A stretch of 64,000 bases of DNA from Drosophila pseudoobscura (Eukaryota; Arthropoda; Insecta; Diptera; Drosophilidae), in assembly GCF_009870125.1 (NCBI RefSeq), contig NC_046680.1, positions 7,130,001-7,194,000 on the forward strand, given 5' to 3'. Shown here piece after piece: positions 11,570 through 23,505 of this stretch (the stretch's first letter is position 1; each line of letters starts with the position of its first letter). The position numbers and the translations under genes were made by a program. Below the pieces are notes generated by a model. The model was not told where the DNA came from. It saw only the letters and a list, made by a program, of their open reading frames with translations, and did not search any database.

Positions 11570-14500
11570 TGGACGTTTCGACAGTTCCATTACTCCCTGA
11601 CTTAAAAAAACTCCCAGACATTCCTTCACCCACTTGTAATTTACCCCCAAGTGAGGACCGAATTCCATTACCGACTCGATCTCGAAAGCGATTGCTCCAA
11701 TATCGGCAAACTGTCAAAACCGAGCGCTCTAACGTATTGGCGTCAGTCGTTAATACGTCTAAGGACTGGCGACCCTATGCGGAAGTCACCGTACTGGGAA
11801 GGACGCTCAGTGGACTGATGGACACCGGTGCATCCATAAGTTGCATAGGTGGGAAGTTTGCGGCCGACCTGGTTCAGAATCCGAACCAGATCAAGCCTGT
11901 GAGAGCAGCAGTACGTACGGCGGATGGGCAGAGCCAGCCAATAATTGGCCAGGTCACCACCGAAGTGGGTTTTCAAGGCCAGAAGAAAGTCTTGAAATTG
12001 TTTGTAGTCCCATCCTTGGCGCAAGACCTATATCTAGGCATAGACTTCTGGTCTCGTTTTAATTTGTTACCTGCTTTTCTAGCCAATAAATCATCCAGTC
12101 CAGAGGTGTCAAGCTTAGCATTTGATAGTACGTTACATGTGTGTTTGTCGAAGCATCAGCAAGCTCAGTTAGCAGAGACGGTCAACTTGTTTCCCTCCTT
12201 TGCGAAGCAAGGTCTGGGAAAAACCGGCTGGTTGTCGCACGATATTGAAGTGGGCAGCGCAAAGGCAATAAAGCAACGACATTATGCTGTGTCTCCAGCC
12301 GTTGAAAAGCTAATGTACGTAGAGGTAGACCGAATGTTAGCTCTTGGAGTAATCGAAGAATCAGATAGCGCATGGTCGTCACCCGTGGTCCTCGTTCGTA
12401 AACCGGGAAAGGTGCGATTATGCATCGACAGTCGGAAACTGAACGAAGTCACTGTTAAGAATGCTTATCCCATGCCATTGATCGATGGCATTCTCAGTCG
12501 GCTTCCTCGAGCTGAGTTCATTTCAAGCATCGATTTGAAGGATGCCTATTGGCAAATTCCGCTGGAAGTAAGCGCTCGTGAAAAAACGGCGTTTACCATC
12601 CCAGGGCGCCCGTTGTATCAGTACACGGTCATGCCCTTTGGGTTGTGTAATGCACCCCAAACGATGTCCAAGTTGATGGATAAAGTGATACCGCCATCTC
12701 TACGAAATGAGATATTTATTTATCTAGACGATTTGTTGGTGATCTCTGAATCCTTTGAGCAGCATATTCAAGTCCTCAATGTCCTGTCTGCCCGATTACG
12801 CGAAGCTGGTCTGACCATAAACGTGGAGAAGTCCAAATTTTGCCTAAAGGAGATCAAATACCTAGGACATATTATAGGCAACGGAACGATCCAGACAGAT
12901 GTTGAGAAGGTCCAAGCGATTCAAGAGTTTCCGGTCCCCCGATCCGTGAAACAAGTCCGTAGGTTCTTAGGTCTCACTGGTTGGTACCACAAATTCATAA
13001 AAAATTATGCGGGTATCGCAGCGCCAATCTCAGATACACTTAAGAGCAAGCGAAAATTTGAATGGACCGATGAAGCACAGATCGCGTTCGATGCCTTAAA
13101 ATCACAGATGTGTAACGCTCCTGTGTTGCACAGTCCCGATTTTACCATTCCTTTTTCAATCCATTGTGATGCGAGTCACACAGGAGTGGGTGGTGTCCTG
13201 ATGCAATCAGATGAAGATGGCAACGAGGTACCCATCGCTTTTATGTCACGCAAATTGAACCAATGTCAACGTAATTATTCCGTAACCGAAAAAGAGTGTT
13301 TGGCAGCGGTCATGTGCGTCAAGAAATTTAGAGCGTATGTAGAAGGGCATCAGTTTTCCATTATTACCGATCATGCCTCATTAAAATGGCTGATGTCACA
13401 GGCTGACCTAAACTCGAGACTAGCTCGATGGGCCCTGAAACTGCAAGGCTTCACCTTTAAGATTTTTCATAGAAAGGGTAGTCAGAACATCGTTCCGGAT
13501 GCCTTATCACGAGTGCATACCGAAGACTTATCGTATATTGGCATTGATAGCCTAGTGGACCTTCAATCGGAAGCGTTTAAATCCACTGACTATCAGGAAC
13601 TCATTGCGAAAATTCAAGATAATCCAGATCGTTTACCTGATGTAAAAGTAATGGATAACCTTCTGTATCGTCGAGCTGAACACGCCACTGGTGAGCAAAT
13701 TAGTGACGACATGTGCTGGAAACTGTGGGTTCCCAGAGCTCTGGTGACAGAAGTGCTTAAACAAGGCCACGAACATCCCTTAGCTTCTCACAGTGGGATC
13801 AATAAGACGCTAGAACGAGTTCGACGCTTCTATTATTGGCCAAATTTAGTGGGCGATGTAAAAGCTTTTATCAACAATTGCGAAGTGTGCAAATGTTGTA
13901 AGCACCCCAATCGTCCTCTACGTCCTCCAATGGGCAAAGCAGGAGAGACCTTTCGGCTATTTCAGAAACTTTACGTCGATTTTCTAGGTCCGTACCCCCG
14001 AAGTCGATCTGGAAATATAGGCATTTTTGTAGTACTCGATCATTTTTCTAAATTTCCTTTCCTAAAAGTGGTAAAGAAATTTACGGCGGATGCCGTAATT
14101 CGGTTCATGGAGGAAGACCTGTTTAATTGCTTTGGAGTCCCGGAAGTGATAGTGTCAGATAACGGTGTTCAATTCAAGTCACACAAGTTTAATGATCTGT
14201 TAGCGAAATACCAAATTCGACATTCGTACACCGCCGCCTACGCTCCCCAAACCAATGCCTCAGAGCGGGTAAATCGCTCAGTACTCGCTGCTATCAAAGC
14301 GTACATTAAGCCCGATCAATCCAATTGGGATGAGCAGATTAGCTTCATTACTTGTGCGTTACGGTCCAGTGTGCATGCAGCCGTCAAAAGTAGCCCATAT
14401 CGTGTTGCTTTTGGCCAAAACATGATTACTGGCGGTTCCACTTATCAACTCCTACGAAACCTCAGTATGTTGGAGGACCGAACTGTGGTATTTGATCGCG

Positions 14501-14793
14501 ACGATTCCTTCGAGCTAATTCGCAAGACCGCGGCAGAAGCAATGAAACAGCAGCATGTTCGAAACGAAAATATCTATAATCTTCGAAGCCGAGAAGTAAA
14601 CTTTCAAGTGGGTCAAGAAGTTTATAGACGAAATTTTGATCAGAGTAGTTTTGTGAAAGGCTTTAATGCGAAACTGGCACCTACGTTTCGGAAAGCCCGC
14701 ATTAAGAAAAGACTCGGGAACAGCTACTATGAGCTGGAAGACTTCCAGGGTCGCTTTATAGGTAAATATCACGCAAAAGATATTAAACAATAA
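11482..14793 (+). CDS. pol: retrotransposon Pol (protease, reverse transcriptase, RNase H, integrase)
   Basis: The open frame begins around 11482 without an ATG and is in the -1 frame relative to gag, so it is expected to be made as a Gag-Pol fusion by frameshifting at 11494-11500. The aspartic protease motif LMDTGAS lies near 11815-11835. Reverse transcriptase runs from about 12270, with the catalytic YLDD at about 12721-12732. RNase H follows (FSIHCDASHTGVGG near 13160, then TDHASLKWL). The integrase has an HHCC zinc domain (about 13770-13900) and a D,D,E core: VDFLG near 13976, VSDNGVQF near 14155, and E in NASERVN near 14270. All key residues are present and no stop interrupts the frame, so the element could be active. 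Confidence 0.95.
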   Translation: MQRSKKLVKPCTIDRCTQTKQLESNEHHLMDVSTVPLLPDLKKLPDIPSPTCNLPPSEDRIPLPTRSRKRLLQYRQTVKTERSNVLASVVNTSKDWRPYAEVTVLGRTLSGLMDTGASISCIGGKFAADLVQNPNQIKPVRAAVRTADGQSQPIIGQVTTEVGFQGQKKVLKLFVVPSLAQDLYLGIDFWSRFNLLPAFLANKSSSPEVSSLAFDSTLHVCLSKHQQAQLAETVNLFPSFAKQGLGKTGWLSHDIEVGSAKAIKQRHYAVSPAVEKLMYVEVDRMLALGVIEESDSAWSSPVVLVRKPGKVRLCIDSRKLNEVTVKNAYPMPLIDGILSRLPRAEFISSIDLKDAYWQIPLEVSAREKTAFTIPGRPLYQYTVMPFGLCNAPQTMSKLMDKVIPPSLRNEIFIYLDDLLVISESFEQHIQVLNVLSARLREAGLTINVEKSKFCLKEIKYLGHIIGNGTIQTDVEKVQAIQEFPVPRSVKQVRRFLGLTGWYHKFIKNYAGIAAPISDTLKSKRKFEWTDEAQIAFDALKSQMCNAPVLHSPDFTIPFSIHCDASHTGVGGVLMQSDEDGNEVPIAFMSRKLNQCQRNYSVTEKECLAAVMCVKKFRAYVEGHQFSIITDHASLKWLMSQADLNSRLARWALKLQGFTFKIFHRKGSQNIVPDALSRVHTEDLSYIGIDSLVDLQSEAFKSTDYQELIAKIQDNPDRLPDVKVMDNLLYRRAEHATGEQISDDMCWKLWVPRALVTEVLKQGHEHPLASHSGINKTLERVRRFYYWPNLVGDVKAFINNCEVCKCCKHPNRPLRPPMGKAGETFRLFQKLYVDFLGPYPRSRSGNIGIFVVLDHFSKFPFLKVVKKFTADAVIRFMEEDLFNCFGVPEVIVSDNGVQFKSHKFNDLLAKYQIRHSYTAAYAPQTNASERVNRSVLAAIKAYIKPDQSNWDEQISFITCALRSSVHAAVKSSPYRVAFGQNMITGGSTYQLLRNLSMLEDRTVVFDRDDSFELIRKTAAEAMKQQHVRNENIYNLRSREVNFQVGQEVYRRNFDQSSFVKGFNAKLAPTFRKARIKKRLGNSYYELEDFQGRFIGKYHAKDIKQ
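11494..11532 (+). promoter_or_regulatory. -1 ribosomal frameshift signal joining gag to pol
   Basis: The heptamer A AAA AAC (11494-11500) is in the correct phase: its first A is the third base of a gag CCA codon. A 9-base spacer is followed by a perfect 7-base-pair stem, CGTGCAC (11510-11516) with GTGCACG (11526-11532), around a 9-base loop. A one-base slip back leads exactly into the pol frame. Heptamer, spacer and downstream structure match the established retroviral -1 frameshift design. Confidence 0.85.
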
Positions 14794-14859
14794 ATCGTAT
14801 CAAGCACTCCAAGTGTGGATCACGCTTTGGTTAGCAAGACCCCAAAGTGTGATTTCAGC

Positions 14860-14866
14860 GGGGGGG
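14860..14866 (+). promoter_or_regulatory. polypurine tract
   Basis: A run of G residues preceded by AGC ends immediately before the TG of the 3' LTR. This is where plus-strand DNA synthesis is primed in LTR elements. The tract is G-rich rather than the commoner mixed A/G. Confidence 0.6.
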
Positions 14867-17118
14867 TGTAATATTCGACGCTTGTCGTGCCGTTTATTTG
14901 AATTATGAACGGCTAACTCCCAAAATTACAGCCTAAAACTAGGCAGAAGAAAAAAAAAATTCGAGTTGCAGAGCTTGTGAGCTTTAACCATACATAGGGT
15001 ATCAGCTGTTTTGCGACCAAGTGGCAACACTAAGATATGCAATTTTTCTGCTTTGCACTATATTTCATTAAATATTGCTGTGGCTGGATTCTGTATAACA
15101 GAAAAAGACCATAGAAGGTGTGGAAAAAACGTGGGTTGCTGTACCTAGTAGTCCCAGCCTCTGTCTTTTTTACCTCGTGGCCGTCAGAGTGACCGGCAGG
15201 GAAAAAAGAAGTCTGCTTGAGCGGACCCAGTTCGCTAAACAAGGTCAAGCCCAAAGTCAAAGCCTAGTGCAAGTGCCAAGTGCGGCTCAAAGTGATCATT
15301 GAATTTGAGTGGACGCGCCAGTCATATATCGCCAATACTGGGGCAGCCGTTCGACCATTTGGAAACGAGCGCCCCCAGTGTATCAACATTTTTCGAAACA
15401 GTGGTGCAATTCTGTTGAGGTAATTATCCACCCAGCTGCAGCGACCCGTTGAAAAATGTTCTGTTCTTTCCGTGTAGGATTAGCACCACTAGTATCTACG
15501 TATTGAAACGCTGGTCTAGAAGATACGGATTGGTTATTCCCGGAGACCTCTTGGCCACGTGCCCGTACCACCGTTCGGTAGCCGAGGGCATGGACTTGCT
15601 CCTCAAGTAAACCCGATCGGTGTGCTCTGCAATCTTCGCCTGGACACGTTCGACCCATGGGGATGAGCTGAGTGACTCTTCAAATAAACCAGTCACCCCA
15701 CGAGCAATCCAGTGTGCGAGTGTACCTAACCTCACGCCGCAGATGGACCGCGGTCATTGACCCCTGGCCTCGGAAGCAGCTGATGTTACCTGCGCCCGGT
15801 ACAATCGTGTGCCACCTTCAGACTTCGAGTAGGAACTCGGTCTCCAGCCGGGAAGCATCGAACCCGCATCGGATTTAGTTATATTCTCTATCTTTCTTTC
15901 GAAATTAGACCCGATATGCGAAACCCTGTTTTTTTTTTAGCCGCTTTCTGTTTAACAATGTTCTTTTGATACGGCAAAAATGTGCAAAAGCCAAGTAAAT
16001 ACGGTATAAACAAAAAGGGAATTCCTGTCCATGGGCTAAGTCGAACTTGAACAAATGAGTAGTGTATTAATACCAATTATTTTTACAGTTTTTGATTTTG
16101 GTTGCCACGCATTCATCTCATCATCTATGCAGATACTCATCACAATCACACACATCATCATACTCATCCACCCATCAAATCACCTCATCCAACACACAAC
16201 GAAAGATCTTTCTGCGTGGGAGTCAAAGTTATTAATCGTCTCGTAAGTGATTATAAGAGAAAAAAAAAACAAGTAAGCAATCTGAAAAGAATGAATGTGC
16301 GGTAACTATTCGTTGGTCTTCAACCATGATCACGGTTTTACACACGTAGTACTCATGCCTTTAAACGACTTTCCATATACCCGATTTTTGTCTGGTTTTG
16401 GCACTGCCCAAGTACCGTAATGACATATGACGTTTCCTTGTTCATATGATGAACACGTACCTATTTCTTGCCTTTATCTATACATACTACTAATCATTTT
16501 TATAGATTTAAGAACCTTATACGCTACCTCGCCCCTATGATACTCTTAATACTAGTAATACCCTATAAATGTAAGACGATACCGAATAGCAGGCTTATAT
16601 TAGGGACTAGATCCTATTAGCGTTAGGTTTGATAGGAATTTAAATGAAGAATTATGGATTGTTTAAATAAAGTAGTTTTGGAAATGAACCGTGGCTAAAT
16701 AGATTATATCGGAACCATGCAACCTCGAAAAACGGAGATGTGACCCACCGCAGTCTTTGTTGGAGGGATCCTGACGATTAATAGGTGGCCCTGAAGGATC
16801 ATGGTAGGGTGGGCGTTCTCGCCAATGGGCGATACCGCAGCCGACAAAGATCTGACCGGTGATCTTCTTCGTTCACGTGTACATGCTGATCTGTCCCTTT
16901 GACCCCCCTGTATCCCGTTTCCTAGTATCCTTTCCCTACTCGTACGCGATTTTTTTTATAAATTCTTATCTCGACCATTTGCCAGAGCTATAAATGGGTA
17001 GTAAAATTTCCTCCATGCCCACACCCCGCCGACCAGAGACAAAAGCCGAAGCCAGCGCGTACTTCCTACTCCCGTTTACTTATCATCAGCTCCTCGACCC
17101 TGTACGTTGTATGCTACA
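14867..17118 (+). repeat. 3' LTR, uninterrupted
   Basis: The repeat is 2252 bases, starts TGTAATATTCG, ends GCTACA and is followed by CCAC, the target duplication. It matches the 5' LTR except that it lacks the nested inverted-repeat element. It holds a CAT/CAC-rich stretch near 16130-16200 and the motif ATCATGGTAGGGTGGG near 16797, which recurs in related form in the two solo LTRs of this window. Confidence 0.95.
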
Positions 17119-18840
17119 CCACGCCTCGTATTTCTCTTTTATTTGTGCGCTGTCTGCTTACAGTTTGAATTATAAGCTAGCGAAAATTTAATAAAGGCTG
17201 CTCCCCCGAGCACCGCCTTAGAGACAGAGACAAAGAGGGAGAGCGCAGCGAATGGGCCAGTGGGCCTGTGGGCTGGGGCAAGGACAACAGCAGAGACGCC
17301 GCCCACTGTCTGCCGCACCTCCACGGCAGCACCACCAAAAAAAAAGCAGAAGAAAAAGACTGACTATGACAATGTCAAAGAGTTTGCTGCACGCAACGGA
17401 GGCGTGGCAGGTGGCCTGCGACAACAAGAGCAGCAACAACAATTGTTTTGGAAAAGTTCTGGCCTGGCAAATGGCAAAACTTTTCCCAGCGCTGGCCGCC
17501 CCCTGGTCTCTGCCTTTCCCTTTTAGTATTTTGTTTTGTCCTTGCAACAACTTTAAGCCTTTATTAAATTGTGTGTCCAAAGTCAACAGCGGCAACAGAG
17601 GCAACAACAATGGCGGAAACGGACACAGAAACAGAAACAGAAAGAGGCGGCATAGACAGAGACAGAGACAGAAGCGACAGCAACCAGAATTGACAGCAAA
17701 ACAAACGATTGTCATTGTCAAGTGTGTGCGTCAACCTTTGAACCCGTCCCATTTCTGTGTCGAAGAAACACCACTTCCTCCTAGGCAGCCACCCGCCCCA
17801 CGCGCCCCCTGTGGAAAATAGATGTCAAGCAGTTTTCCCTCCTGTCGACCGTCAGCCCTCTCTCGGTCCACACTTTAGTCAGTCGGTTTAAATTGAATTG
17901 TTAATTCGGCACAAAAACCTTTTCCCTTTTCGCCTTTGTCTCTCTCTCTCTCTCTGCCTCTGTCTCTGTCCCTTCGATTCTCTGGCCACCTCTTCGATTC
18001 TTACTGTGTGCGTCGCTGGCTCGCTTTGTCCCTTCCTTTGATTCCCATCAATGCGATTTGCGTCGGGCCCCGTCGACTTTTCAAGGGGGTAAAAATATAT
18101 ATTTATGTTGAACCCTTTTTTGTGGCAGCCTTTGTTTTTTTTGCTTTTGTTGCGTTATGCAAACATTCGACTGCCTGTGACAACGCCACAGGAAGCATCC
18201 ACCGTCCCTGCCGCCCTCCCTCCTCCTGTAGACCCCATTGTCAATGGCAGATACACCATACACCTGCACTGGATGGCGGCTAAAGTGCCTGTCCATGGTT
18301 GTGGTACTCGATGCCATTATCTTTTTGTTCTTCCGATATTTGCATATTCCGCACTGCCAAAGCCCTTCTCTCGTTCCCGTTCCCGTCCCCATTCCCGTTC
18401 TGTAGTCGAATCCTGCAACAGTTTCGCCTCCAACAATCCGCATTGTTTGCCTTCCGCTGCTCGGTTCACAGGACTCTCACCGGCCATACCCTTCTCCACG
18501 TACCATTCCACCTTTTATTGTCTCAATTGTTGCCAGAGCATAAATCAAGCGCAAAGCACAAATATTTTTCAAGTGACAACAAATATATAATGACGGAGCA
18601 CCTGAATGGATGATGGTCGCTGGAACTGTGGCTCTTTGTTGACTCTAGCCACCGCAGTCCTCCCCTTCCTGGTGGCGCTGCCACAACAGCTGCAGTTGGT
18701 ATACTCTAACTGGTATCGGGGCTATCTATCTAATTAGATCTAATGACTAATTGGAAGTTCGGGAAGGACTTCCTTGTAGAATCATGCCTAATTAACCAAT
18801 ATCAACCACATGATAAGTAGAAAGAGATGCGTTTGCGAAC

Positions 18841-19053
18841 GAACCAGACATTCAGGTTTTATGCTGGTCGAAAGCGAACCACTCCTTCAGGTTTAACGCC
18901 ATGCACTGCTTTAAGACACCAAATTGAACCAAAGCTTCAGGTTTAGGCAATAAACTGCTTGCAGGTAAAACGAACCAAAGCTTCAGGTTTCATCAGCGCA
19001 CTGCTTGATCGGTTGCTTTTCAACGGCAAAGAATGGACCAAACGTTCAGGTTT
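18841..19053 (+). repeat. five-fold dispersed motif GAACCANNNNTTCAGGTTT
   Basis: The 19-base motif occurs at 18841, 18876, 18926, 18972 and 19035 (the last with GGACCA), with fixed internal spacing and variable gaps of 35 to 63 bases between starts. AACC and GGTT make the ends an inverted repeat. Copies 2-5 are each followed, after a variable gap, by ACTGCTT. The constant core and variable spacers look like a cluster of protein-binding sites or a decayed minisatellite. Confidence 0.7.
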
Positions 19054-20450
19054 GAGTTTAATGTACTGCTTGACGGATCATTTGCTTCTGCTGCTCGATG
19101 CTGGTTTGTTTTTGTCATCTTTGGTGTATTTATCGTATATTTTTGATACTTTTCAGCAGAGCATCTGATCTTCGGTTGGCCCGCTCGATTTCCGGCCAGT
19201 GTAGTGCTCCACTTTCCGGCATTGCGACGCTGTGGCTTGCGCTTTGCTGATTTCGTTTTGATTACGGCAAATTGTTTTTAGTTGCCTTTGCCTTGCGGGT
19301 CCTTCCATTCTGCTCCTTTCGTTTCCTTTCCGTTTTGTGATTTGTTTTGTGGCCAAGTTTATATTGCGGCATTTGTGCAGTTTCCGCGACTCCGTTGATT
19401 TGCATTTATAGCTGCGGTAATCACGGGTCAAGTCCCAAATTAGATTTACCCAAACTCCAACCTCCACTATCCTGCCAGAGGCATGTCCCAAGGCCTGACC
19501 TTAGCTCAAAGGTAAGCATTGACAAAAATTCTCGGCAAAATGGGAATTGCGTGCGGACCAGCCCCGGACCGCATTAAATATTGATGGATTCTTCTGTTTG
19601 TAGAGTAATTTCAGTAGCTTAATGCAATATGAATGACACCCAAATATCCCCTACAAAAATCCATCAAATCATATGCGAGGGCGGATGATGATTCCTGGGA
19701 GGGGCAAGAGGCGGCCTCTAGGATCATTAGCCGGAGCAAACAGGGAAAACTTTGTTTCCAATTTAGTTTCGGTTTCGTTAATGCATTTTTCCGCAACTCT
19801 TTCGCTGGTTTTCGGTTCTATTTTTAGTTTGCCCTCTTTCCCAGCCAAAGGCGTTAATTAACAAGTTTTCCGATGCACAACTTTTTAATGAAATTAATGT
19901 CCCCGCCGGCCGGGTTAGTACGGTTAGCATCCCTTTGCGCCCGCAAGTGTGCAAGAGTGCAACTTCAAATTCAACTGCAGGCCGCAGACATGCCACTGAG
20001 ACGCTTCTAATGAGCACTGGAACTGGAACGGGGGAAAGGGAGAGGACTCATTCTAGTTGGAGCCCTGGGACGCAAGGAACCATTAGGTTCTGGGCGTGGC
20101 CTTAACAGCGATCGACTCTTGATAACGTTAATAATGCGTAACGGCTCTGCATTTATGTCATGTTATGTTCCAAGGCCAAGCCACCAGCCGCCAGCCACGA
20201 CCAGGCTAACACGCACACATGCCACGCCACTCCCGAAAGGCGCCACCCTGCCACACACACGGGGCTGGAGTTTGGCCGCGTTTCGATTAAACAAACCTCC
20301 TCAAATATGCATTGACATTGAGGCAAAGGCAAGAGAAAGGTTGCTGGTGTTTGTGGTGGGTTCGAGGTGGGGGGTGGCTGATACAATGCAGCCAGCCAGG
20401 ATATCCGGTGTCGCTTTTGCAGCGCACAAAGCATGTCTCTCTGAAAGGCT

Positions 20451-20485
20451 ATAAAAGAGGATGTATCACTCCCCGGTTGCATTCA
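20451..20485 (+). promoter_or_regulatory. candidate TATA promoter with no assigned gene
   Basis: GGCTATAAAAGAGG is a strong TATA match. About 34 bases downstream TTCAG (A at about 20485) could be an initiator. The first ATGs downstream (20508 and 20513) open frames of only 50 and 14 codons. No gene can be assigned. Confidence 0.35.
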
Positions 20486-23469
20486 GAAGCAAGACGTTTT
20501 TCAGCCAATGCCATGTCAGGAGTGGCCAAAAAAGTACAGTCACTATGCAATAAATAATAGATTAGTATCTCCATGCGTTGTAGATGTTTTCACACCCAAA
20601 CTGCGATATTTTCCAAACAAATCAAAACTTGTTCCATCACTGAATAATTTAAAGCTTTAAAAGTACAGCCACCGATAGAGAATTATCTTAATGAACGGGT
20701 TATATAGATGTTTACCCCTCCAATTGGTTGAAGTACAGTCATAAGAAAACATCTTCGAGCTGCTGATGCTTCCAGTTGCACAACCGTACCGCCCGAATGG
20801 AGTAGGCGGAAGAGAACGAAGAAAGGAGAGCGAAAGGATTGCATAAGCCGGGCAGCGACATAGGACACCTTTGGCTATATATATATATATAGAATATATT
20901 TATATCGAATCACGTAATGAAGAAAGGAAAAGAGTTTCGGCTGACGACAGCTTTCGTCACTGTGGAAAATGTCAACGCCACGCATGCAACATTCCCGACG
21001 CTAAACTGACGCTCAAGGATAAGCAATCGCACACCAACACACGCAGACAGTCCTCACAGCCCGCGTGCGTGTGTATCTGTGTTTGCAGTTGCTTGCGTAA
21101 CGTAAAAATAGCCTTGAACTGCAGCCGTGCGCTTTCAATGGATTTGCATGCCACCCACACCCACACTCACATCCACATCCATTCCATACGCTCGGCTGCT
21201 CCCAAACGGCGCTCAAGGTCACGCGATGCCTACAACCACAAATGGGACGACAGCTGCGAGGTTGCCTCTCCCCGCATTGCAATTACATAAAGCTCCCGCC
21301 GTGGCAAATGTCATCCCAGATCCTTCTAATTGCCACTTGAGCTGCAGCAACTGTGAGAATGCCACAGCTCCGAAACTATGCACCCCAATTGCATTAGCTG
21401 CCAGAAAATCTCCTGGAAAGTTGGGTCCTTTTCATGCAACATGCGAACAATGAAAGAGAGAGAGGCAAAAGAAAAACAAAATGAAACGCGAACAGCGGAT
21501 TTCGAGTTGAAATCGAGGCGAAAATGGTCAGCGCCAGCTGGCTAGAGGGTCGCTCTGACTGTTGGGGCGGCGGGAGCAGCTATAGGGTCGGTCCACGGGT
21601 GCGGGGGAAATCTGGTAATAGCTGTTAATATCATTAATTCCCATTTTCCACGATTTGGAAGTTGGGGAAATCTGAATGAGAGACCCTAATGAATATTTAT
21701 ATTTATTTATTTGCCTTGGCAATGGCTTCGGGCTTCGGCTAGGGCTGTGGCAGCCCTCGCTAGTCGTGAAAACGTGCAACCGGCTCTGGCGCTGGCCATT
21801 TAATGTCCCTTCCGCTGACTCCCGCTTTCGTCCCACTCGTTTGGCTAGCTCTCCTTTCTGGCTTATTCCTGGCATATCCTTGCCATTTGGTTATGCTGGC
21901 AGCTCTTTCATTTTGCTTTTGGCTCTGCCATCGCCTGCGTCTCCATCTCCGCCTTCTCCGACATCATCATCGTGTGCAAGTTGGCCATAAAAATGGAGTA
22001 ACATTTATGACCCACATCAGACGGCACACACACACACACACAGAGAGAGAGGCGGTTGAGGGAGAGAGGGGGGACCCTCTGTGTGGATATGGATGAGCAT
22101 TAGGAAGCCCAGGGGCAGGGCCAAGAGTTGGTGGGGCTTTTGGGGATGGCGCCTGCAAGCGCAACATTCACGGGGATATTTTATTTTACTGCTATTCCAT
22201 TTGGCATTTCTCGCACTCCCCCTCATCTCTCTGTTCCTCTCTTTCTGCTCTGCTGTCCTTTTGTTATTGCTCCTTTCGGCATTTCGCCATTTCGCCGATT
22301 CGACATTTACTTTTCGACTCGCAGCTCGTATCTTTGAGCAGGTTGATTTCACCTACCCATTCCTCATTCCCAGTCCTCTTCCCACGCTATTCGCTGCGCT
22401 TTCAACCCTTTCAACCATTCCTCTTCCACTCTGTCCGCCACTAACCCTTCATTTCAACGAAACTGTTTTTCAAGGTTAAGTATGCGTATCAGATTTTTCG
22501 CCATTGCCTTTGCAAGGATTTCCGGTACACTTACCCTTTTGAGCTGTCTGCCTTTGAGCCTTCGAGTGTGGTGTGCCGCGTACTGCTGTTTGTCCATCGA
22601 CACATGTCGATGCCTCCTCAAGATGCTGCTGGTGTTGCAACGCCTCCACCTCCTCCTCCTCCTCGCACACTGACCCACTTTGCTTTGTTTTGCGTGTTTA
22701 TCTTTGTTCAGGCTGGCACTGCCACTGCTGCTCCTGCTGCTCCTGCTGCTGCTGCTGGAGCTACATCGTCGGCGGCTGCTTTGGCCGCCTGTTTACGTTG
22801 CATGCCTTTGCCCTGCTTCCCTTTAGTTCCGCCCCCCTTCACTGTTTGTGTTTTTTTTTAGTATGACCGACTTTTGGAAACAGCCAAAGAAGCACGCACA
22901 CACAATCTCAGTCACTCACTAGCGCAGAGGACTCGGCCATCAGCAGCAGCAGAGGAATTCAGTCCAAGAATGTGGTTCCCTCAGCTGGAAAGTAGGCAAT
23001 GCAAAATGTACGCGAATTTATTTCAGCTCCTTTGCCGCGGTCCTACATATGCACTTTGGTTGCGTTCCCTCCCTCGCCTTTTCGGTGGCTAATTCCGTTA
23101 CTTTCACTTTGTTAGGCTTTCGCCGATTGTCCGTGTGGTTGTGTGTGTCTCGTAGTGTTTGTGCTGGAGACACACGTGTGCGATTCGTGTGCGTGTGTAT
23201 CTGCGCGTCGTCAGTTTACGTTTAACAGCATTGATTTTTCCTCCAGAAAGAAAGAAAACTCCACTTTAATTTCGCCACAATTTGATTCGATTTTAAATCA
23301 TTTTTTCGCAATTGCTTTTGCACCGCTTCACGTGGATTTTGAAGCACTTTTCGATTCGTTTTGCTTTAGTTCGAGTTTTGCGCGCGCGTGCTCCAACATT
23401 TTGCCCGCTCGATTTGTGTACAGGTGTGTATGTGCGCGTATATGTTTGTGTGCTTAGCAGTGTAATATA

Positions 23470-23505
23470 CTATATAAGAGAACAGCCTGGCAGCAAAGAA
23501 AACCC
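23470..23505 (+). promoter_or_regulatory. candidate TATA promoter with no assigned gene
   Basis: CTATATAAGAGAACAG resembles a TATA box with its 3' context, followed by a GC-richer segment that could be a first exon. A possible donor AAACG/GTTATT lies near 23576. No coding exon can be tied to it with confidence. Confidence 0.3.

Larger units (their letters stand above)
4777..17118 (+). mobile_element. Ty3/gypsy-class LTR retrotransposon with long LTRs (Osvaldo/Ulysses-like), apparently complete
   Basis: The element is bounded by direct repeats starting TGTAATATTCG and ending GCTACA. It is flanked by the 4-base target duplication CCAC (4773-4776 and 17119-17122). Each LTR is 2252 bases once a later insertion in the left one is removed. 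Inside are a leader with a lysine-tRNA-type primer site, gag (10010-11569), pol in the -1 frame to 14793, and a G-rich polypurine tract just before the 3' LTR. Pol order is protease, reverse transcriptase, RNase H, integrase, the Ty3/gypsy order. Only 73 bases separate pol from the 3' LTR, so there is no env gene. Long LTRs and the lysine primer site recall Osvaldo and Ulysses. This family placement is from memory and needs a reverse-transcriptase tree. Confidence 0.95.

Noticed and set aside
17252-17821. 189-codon frame on +, rich in Gln, Arg and Asn
   Set aside because: CAG/CAA/AGA repeats read in frame. It has no recognisable domain, and long frames occur on both strands of the same repeat.
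18081-18611. Overlapping frames of 100-160 codons on both strands
   Set aside because: They are mutually overlapping, low-complexity, start without context and match no family.
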